DNA from: Dehalococcoidia bacterium
GTDB lineage: Bacteria > Chloroflexota > Dehalococcoidia > JAENJB01
DNA length: 26,086 nucleotides
NCBI GenBank assembly: GCA_016844565.1
Contig: JAENJB010000009.1
Span: forward strand, 1-26,086
Reading direction: 5' to 3'
Shown here: positions 23,296-26,086 of the stretch, piece by piece
Layout: each line of letters starts with the position of its first letter
Numbering within the stretch: the stretch's first letter is position 1
Made by a program: the position numbers and the translations under genes
Notes under the pieces: model-generated
Databases searched by the model: none
The model's input: only the letters and a program-made list of their open reading frames with translations
Told to the model about the DNA's origin: nothing

Positions 23296-24384
23296 TCAGA
23301 GCCTAGCCGTGATGAGTTCCCCCATCTCCTTTGTCCCCACCCGCTGCTTGCCGTCCTCCATTATATCATAGGTACGATAGCCTTCCTCCAGGACGCGGGA
23401 GACGGCCGTCTCGATAAGGCTGGCTTCCTGTTCGAGAGCCAGGGAGTGCCTGAGCATCATCGCCACGCTGAGGATGGTAGCAATGGGGTTTGCCATGTCC
23501 TGGCCGGCTCTCTTCGGTGCGCTGCCATGGATGGGCTCGTATAGTCCAAAGGTCCGCTTGCCTGATCGGGGGACGCCGGCCAGGCTCGCCGACGGCAACA
23601 TGCCCATTGACCCGGCCAGCATTGAAGCCTCATCCGTCAGGATATCGCCGAAGGTGTTCTCGGTTACTATGACATCGAAGTCGGTGGGACGCTGAATCAA
23701 CCTCATGGCGCAGGCGTCTACCAGAACATGGTCCAAATGCACGTCAGGGTATTCGGAAGCGAGCTCTGTTACCACCTGCCGCCATAGGCGCGAAGACTGC
23801 AGAACATTCGCTTTGTCCACGGAGGCGAGCTTCTTACGCCGAGTGCGAGCCAGCTCGAAGCCCACCCGGGCGATGCGCTCGATCTCTTGCTCGCTGTAGA
23901 GCATGCTATCGACTGCTTTCCTGCCTCGAGCCGTGGTCCACTGCTTCTTGGGCTTGCCGAAGTAGAGCCCCCCCGTAAGCTCGCGTACCACCACCAGGTC
24001 GACGCCCCTTATCACGTCCGGCTTGAGGGTGGTGCAATTGACGAGCGTGGGGAACACTTTGACCGGTCTCAGGTTGGCAAACAGCTTCAGGCCCTTGCGC
24101 AGGGACAGCAGCCCGTCCTCGGGATGGACCGGCGCTTGGGGGTCATCCCACTTTGGGCCACCCACTGCGCCCAGGAGAACGGCGTTGCTCCGGCGGCACA
24201 TCTCAATGGTCTCTGAAGAAAGGGCGGCCCCTTCCCTATCTATGGCTATACCACCGATGAGGCCGTTGTGGAGGTCGAAATGATGATGGAAGCGCTCGCC
24301 CACCGTGTGCAGCACCCGTATGGCTTCCTCCATGACTTCAGGGCCGATGCCGTCCCCGGGAAGGACCGTCAGTCTGAATTGCAT
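23296..24384 (-). CDS. leuB: 3-isopropylmalate dehydrogenase
   Basis: LeuB oxidatively decarboxylates 3-isopropylmalate with NAD in leucine synthesis, and can act on methylmalate in the citramalate route. The 362-residue product shows LPGDGIGPEV at the N-terminus, LLGAVGGPKWD, LRKGLKLFANLRPVK with substrate-binding arginines, VVRELTGGLYFG, the catalytic lysine in DKANVL, the metal aspartates in TENTFGDILTDEASM, and the NAD loop EPIHGSAPKRAGQ. All catalytic residues are present. ATG 24384 was chosen because AAGGGA lies 8 bases before it and it begins one base after the leuD stop; the longer ATG at 24435 runs through leuD. Confidence 0.95.
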   Translation of the reverse strand: MQFRLTVLPGDGIGPEVMEEAIRVLHTVGERFHHHFDLHNGLIGGIAIDREGAALSSETIEMCRRSNAVLLGAVGGPKWDDPQAPVHPEDGLLSLRKGLKLFANLRPVKVFPTLVNCTTLKPDVIRGVDLVVVRELTGGLYFGKPKKQWTTARGRKAVDSMLYSEQEIERIARVGFELARTRRKKLASVDKANVLQSSRLWRQVVTELASEYPDVHLDHVLVDACAMRLIQRPTDFDVIVTENTFGDILTDEASMLAGSMGMLPSASLAGVPRSGKRTFGLYEPIHGSAPKRAGQDMANPIATILSVAMMLRHSLALEQEASLIETAVSRVLEEGYRTYDIMEDGKQRVGTKEMGELITARL

Positions 24385-24385
24385 A

Positions 24386-24889
24386 TCAAGTTCCCTTTTC
24401 TGCCAGTTTCTTTCTCGTGTGCTCGATGAGACCACCGGCCTCGACCAGTTCGAGCATGAAGTCAGGATATGGGCGGGCGGTGAAGCTCTTGCGCTTAGTG
24501 AGGTTCCTTATCTTGCCGCTGACGAGCTCGACCTCCAGCAAGTCTCCGCTCTCCGTTCCGTCGACTGCCTCGGGGCATTCAAGGAGGGGCAGGCCGATAT
24601 TGATGGCGTTGCGGAAGAAGATGCGGGCGAAGCTCCTGGCTATGATGGCTGACACGCCGCTGGCTTTGATAGCCAGGGGTGCATGCTCGCGGGATGAGCC
24701 GCAGCCGAAGTTGGTTTCGGCCACGATAATGTCCCCCGAGTGCACTCTGTTGACGAAGTCAGGGTCTATGTCCTCCATGCAGTGCTTGGCGAGTTCGTCG
24801 GGCTCGTAAACGTTGAGGTAGCGCGCCGGAATGATGACATCGGTGTTGACGTCGGCGCCGTACTTATGGGCTCTACCCTTCAAGCTCAT
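24386..24889 (-). CDS. leuD: 3-isopropylmalate dehydratase small subunit
   Basis: LeuD forms the swivelling aconitase C-terminal domain of the isopropylmalate isomerase and works with LeuC. The product has 167 residues, the short form typical of the archaeal-type split enzyme. It shows NTDVIIPARYLN, the substrate-binding FGCGSSREHAPLAI and ARSFARIFFRNAINIGLPL. The ATG at 24889 shares a base with the leuC stop (TAATG), indicating coupled translation, while the longer frame up to 25024 overlaps leuC and has no family support. In this organism it would also hydrate citraconate for isoleucine. Confidence 0.95.
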   Translation of the reverse strand: MSLKGRAHKYGADVNTDVIIPARYLNVYEPDELAKHCMEDIDPDFVNRVHSGDIIVAETNFGCGSSREHAPLAIKASGVSAIIARSFARIFFRNAINIGLPLLECPEAVDGTESGDLLEVELVSGKIRNLTKRKSFTARPYPDFMLELVEAGGLIEHTRKKLAEKGT

Positions 24890-26086
24890 TAGAGTACTTC
24901 CTCCGGGCTGGCGATGCGGCCCACGATGGCGCTGGCGGCGCCGACCGCTGGACTGGCGAGGTAAACCTCGGATTTGATGCTGCCCATGCGGCCGACGAAG
25001 TTGCGGTTGGTGGTAGAGATGCACCTTTCACCAGCGGCCAGAATGCCCATGTGGCCACCGAGGCAGGGGCCGCAGGTCGGCGTGCTCACTGCTACTCCGG
25101 CACGGATGAACGTCTCGATCAGACCCTCTTTGAGGGCCTGCAGGTAGACTTGCTGGGACCCCGGGATGACGATGCATCGGACCTCCGGGTGCACGAGTTT
25201 CCCTTTTAGGACTTCCGCCGCCGCCCGTAGGTCGGTCAAACGGCCGTTGGTGCAACTGCCGATAACTACCTGGTCAATCTTGATGTCCTTTGCCTGACTG
25301 ACGGGCCTGGTGTTGGACGGCAGTGGGGGGAAGGCAACCTGCGGTTCAAGTTGAGAGACATCGTACTCGACGACCTGAGAATACTGGGCATCCTTGTCCG
25401 CGTAGTAGACTTTGTATGGTTGTCTGGCCCGCTGCTGCAGATAGGCGGTGGTCTTGCCATCCACGGCGAAGATACCCGCCTTTGCCCCAGCTTCGATGGC
25501 CATGTTGGCCATGGTGAAACGGCCGTCCATGGGCAGGGCATTGACCGCTTCGCCGGCGAATTCCATGGCGGCGTAGAGGGCTCCGTCCACACCGATCTTA
25601 CCTATGGTGAAGAGGATAAGGTCTTTGCCTCCCACCCATTTGGGCAGCGCCCCGTGGTAGATGAACTTGATTGTCGGGGGCACTCTCATCCAGATTTCGC
25701 CGGTGGCCATGGCGGCGGCGATGTCGGTAGAGCCCATTCCTGTGGCGAACGCACCCAGTGCACCGTAGGTGCAGGTGTGGGAATCGGCGCCAATAATGAC
25801 CTGCCCGGGCAAAGCTAGTCCCTGCTCCGGAATCAGCACATGCTCGATGCCCATCTGACCCACTTCGAAATAGATGGCTCCTTGCTCCCGGGCAAAGCTG
25901 CGCATGATTTTGACCTGTTCGGCGGATGCTATATCCTTGTTGGGAACAAAGTGGTCGGGCACGAGGACTACCTTCTTAGGGTCAAAGACCTTCGGTACCC
26001 CGAGACGGTGGAACTCCTTGATCGCCAGCGGCGCAGTGATGTCGTTGGCCAGTATCAGGTCAACCCTGGCATTGATGAATTCGCCA
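24889..26086 (-). CDS. leuC: 3-isopropylmalate dehydratase large subunit (5' partial)
   Basis: LeuC is the aconitase-type subunit with a [4Fe-4S] cluster. The frame is open to the window edge, so about 20 N-terminal residues are missing. The first residues seen, VDLILANDITAPLAIKEF, fit the family. Cluster ligands are in IGSCTNGRLTDL and TCGPCLGGHMG (the CxxC pair). PDHFVPNKD, GADSHTCTYGALGAFATGMGSTD (the last part split by a GADSHT active-site region) and MGSIKSEVYLASP are also present. The 398 residues present plus those missing give the usual length of about 420 for the two-subunit type. It leads leuD, leuB and cimA on this strand; the operon promoter is outside. Confidence 0.94.
   Translation of the reverse strand, partial: GEFINARVDLILANDITAPLAIKEFHRLGVPKVFDPKKVVLVPDHFVPNKDIASAEQVKIMRSFAREQGAIYFEVGQMGIEHVLIPEQGLALPGQVIIGADSHTCTYGALGAFATGMGSTDIAAAMATGEIWMRVPPTIKFIYHGALPKWVGGKDLILFTIGKIGVDGALYAAMEFAGEAVNALPMDGRFTMANMAIEAGAKAGIFAVDGKTTAYLQQRARQPYKVYYADKDAQYSQVVEYDVSQLEPQVAFPPLPSNTRPVSQAKDIKIDQVVIGSCTNGRLTDLRAAAEVLKGKLVHPEVRCIVIPGSQQVYLQALKEGLIETFIRAGVAVSTPTCGPCLGGHMGILAAGERCISTTNRNFVGRMGSIKSEVYLASPAVGAASAIVGRIASPEEVL

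Overview
The window is about 57% GC by eye, densely packed and clearly bacterial. Gene content and order point to a Chloroflexota bacterium, most likely of the Dehalococcoidia: ppsA-dgt-dnaG-rpoD in a row, a NurA/HAS-barrel/HerA cluster, and leuC-leuD-leuB-cimA. The lineage is inferred from protein character and remembered gene order; no 16S or database search was possible.

Layout, left to right. Bases 1-2886 (+): the 3' end of a CCA-adding/poly(A) polymerase-type gene, then secD and secF, the proton-driven Sec export motor. Bases 2914-3827 (+): a cation diffusion facilitator gene broken near its N-terminus by a frame change with missing sequence. Bases 3806-4846 (-): a histone-deacetylase-family amidohydrolase, overlapping the transporter gene tail to tail. 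Bases 4948-8474 (+): nurA, a stand-alone HAS-barrel-like gene and a herA-type ATPase, a likely DNA-end resection module. Bases 8604-15319 (+): a single frame carrying PEP synthase joined to a dGTPase, then dnaG and rpoD, apparently one operon from an extended -10 promoter near 8522. Bases 15353-16687 (-): ffh. Bases 16809-19373 (+): a Rad50/SbcC-type ATPase, divergent from ffh. Bases 19420-21407 (-): a fumarate-reductase/AprA-type flavoprotein followed by a small Lys/Ala-rich protein with a desulforedoxin-like cysteine core. Bases 21408-21644: intergenic, with a promoter and a dispersed hairpin repeat. Bases 21645-26086 (-): leuC (5' end outside the window), leuD, leuB and cimA, which together can make leucine intermediates and, by the citramalate route, the 2-oxobutyrate needed for isoleucine.

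How the genes connect: HerA-NurA and the Rad50-like protein are the DNA-end processing set known best from archaea, although no Mre11/SbcD is in view. The dGTPase, primase and sigma factor link nucleotide pools, replication priming and transcription in one transcript. SecDF and Ffh serve protein export. The most unusual items are the in-frame PpsA-dGTPase fusion, the damaged CDF gene, the duplicated SecF extracytoplasmic domain, and the histone-tail-like cysteine protein coupled to an orphan flavoprotein. I saw no tRNA, rRNA, CRISPR array, insertion sequence or convincing intrinsic terminator. No gene-free stretch exceeds 300 bases.
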